64,000 nt of DNA, from assembly GCA_034766995.1 (NCBI GenBank), contig CM068313.1, positions 15,498,012 to 15,562,011 of the forward strand. The letters run 5' to 3'. The first letter of the stretch is position 1. Each line of letters begins with the position of its first letter. This document shows positions 63,134-64,000 of this stretch, in pieces. The notes below the pieces were generated by a model. That model searched no databases. It worked only from the letters and a program-made list of their open reading frames with translations, and was not told where the DNA came from. Source of the stretch: Acanthacorydalis orientalis (Eukaryota > Arthropoda > Insecta > Megaloptera > Corydalidae). Both the position numbers and the translations under genes were made by a program.

Positions 63134-64000
63134 AATTGTAGAAGACGGGAGGAAAAATTCAATTTTCAATTCCTGTATATTTTATTTTAATAATAGCGTT
63201 TTACAATATTCGAAATAACGCATCCAAAAAAATTAGAATATTTAAATGAAGATCTTCTATTTTAAAAATAACAAAACATTATTTTACATTATTTTTATTG
63301 CAAGTAACATTTATAAGGTTTAGAACTACATTTTATTACTAGAGACCAGAACACATTTGTGGTCTCAAGAGTGTTTTCTGTGGGAACCGAAATGAACAAT
63401 TTACGAGCATCGTAAAATCCAACAGAATGCAATTTAATTTTTCTCTTGTTGTTTCGGTTGTATTAATTATATATTATCATAGGTATAACATATCTTGAAC
63501 TATTTTATAAAGAAGCGTATTTAAACATAATTTATACAATTATGAGTTTAGTTTATGAATATAAATTTTAATTTTATTAAGAAAAAATGTGTATGTTCAT
63601 CTAAATTTCAAATTATATTTTATGTAAGTATAAAAAATTAAGGCAGTAAAATAATGAAAATGTTTTAATGTTGTCAAACAATGAAAAATATATACGACAT
63701 CAACAGATAGTATTTCAGCACACATTTATAATATTAAAATGGCGACACGTGTTAAAATTAAATTCAGAACGATAATACAATAATATATTAAAATTAGATT
63801 AGAGAAACTTTTTACGAAGTACTATTTCTTTTGGTAAAAACTTTTATTGTATTAACCTACAAAAACTCCGCGAAAATGATTGAAAAAGGATACTCTGTAT
63901 TCTGAACTAGTAACTTAATTTTTTCTGAATCTTTCATACTCCATGAACTCGGCTAGCGACCGTGTAATTGTGTTATAAGAAATAACTTCAACCAAACACT

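Larger units (their letters stand above)
59940..64000 (+). other. Mip: Mip intron downstream of the peptide exon, continuing beyond the window
   Basis: Starts at the donor GTGGGT. No segment that could complete the third MIP (an in-frame Trp followed by GKR after an AG acceptor) was found up to 64000, so the intron is at least 4,061 bp. It contains (TA)n tracts at 60293-60317 and 61829-61878, a hAT-like element at 62297-62663, and a TA/GA compound repeat at 63101-63133. The rest is featureless AT-rich DNA. Confidence 0.7.

Overview
This is a eukaryotic nuclear window, extremely AT-rich (by eye about four fifths A+T), with long introns or intergenic DNA, dozens of (TA)n microsatellites and decayed DNA transposons. 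It has no bacterial features: no operons, ribosome binding sites, rRNA, tRNA or CRISPR array. The only convincing protein-coding gene is an arthropod neuropeptide gene, the precursor of allatostatin-B, also called myoinhibitory peptides (MIPs; W(X6)W-amides). Together with the mariner-type transposons this points to an arthropod, most likely an insect. I cannot name the species.

Layout. Positions 1-20763 are non-coding AT-rich DNA with many (TA)n tracts and a striking pair of overlapping perfect hairpins at 1823-1911. Positions 20764-21435 hold a dead DD34D mariner fragment (minus strand). A CpG-dense hill lies at 22030-22420. A roughly 315-bp monomer repeated about three times lies at 24560-25330. 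A second CpG-dense hill at 29385-29790 is the best promoter or 5'-UTR candidate in the window. Positions 32921-34225 contain interleaved local duplications. They abut an almost full-length but inactive Tc1/mariner-superfamily element at 34270-35548, which sits inside a (TA)n tract and whose catalytic spacing I count as DD41D. Positions 35602-53725 are non-coding, with several less AT-rich hills that could hold 5'-UTR exons or enhancers.

The Mip gene (plus strand) appears from 53726. One exon carries the start codon and signal peptide (coding 53740-53892). An intron of 5,855 bp follows, and then an exon at 59748-59939 encodes two complete MIPs and the first half of a third. Both exons have consensus splice sites in phase 0. 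The third peptide is cut by the next intron, so the gene must continue past position 64000. The start-codon exon itself begins at a splice acceptor 14 nt before the ATG, so the promoter and at least one untranslated exon lie upstream, perhaps at one of the CpG hills. The last 4 kb is intron, with a 367-bp non-autonomous hAT-like element at 62297-62663 bounded by a near-perfect 8-bp target duplication.

Most open reading frames in this window are translations of (TA)n tracts (Ile-Tyr runs) or chance AT-rich frames and are not annotated as genes.
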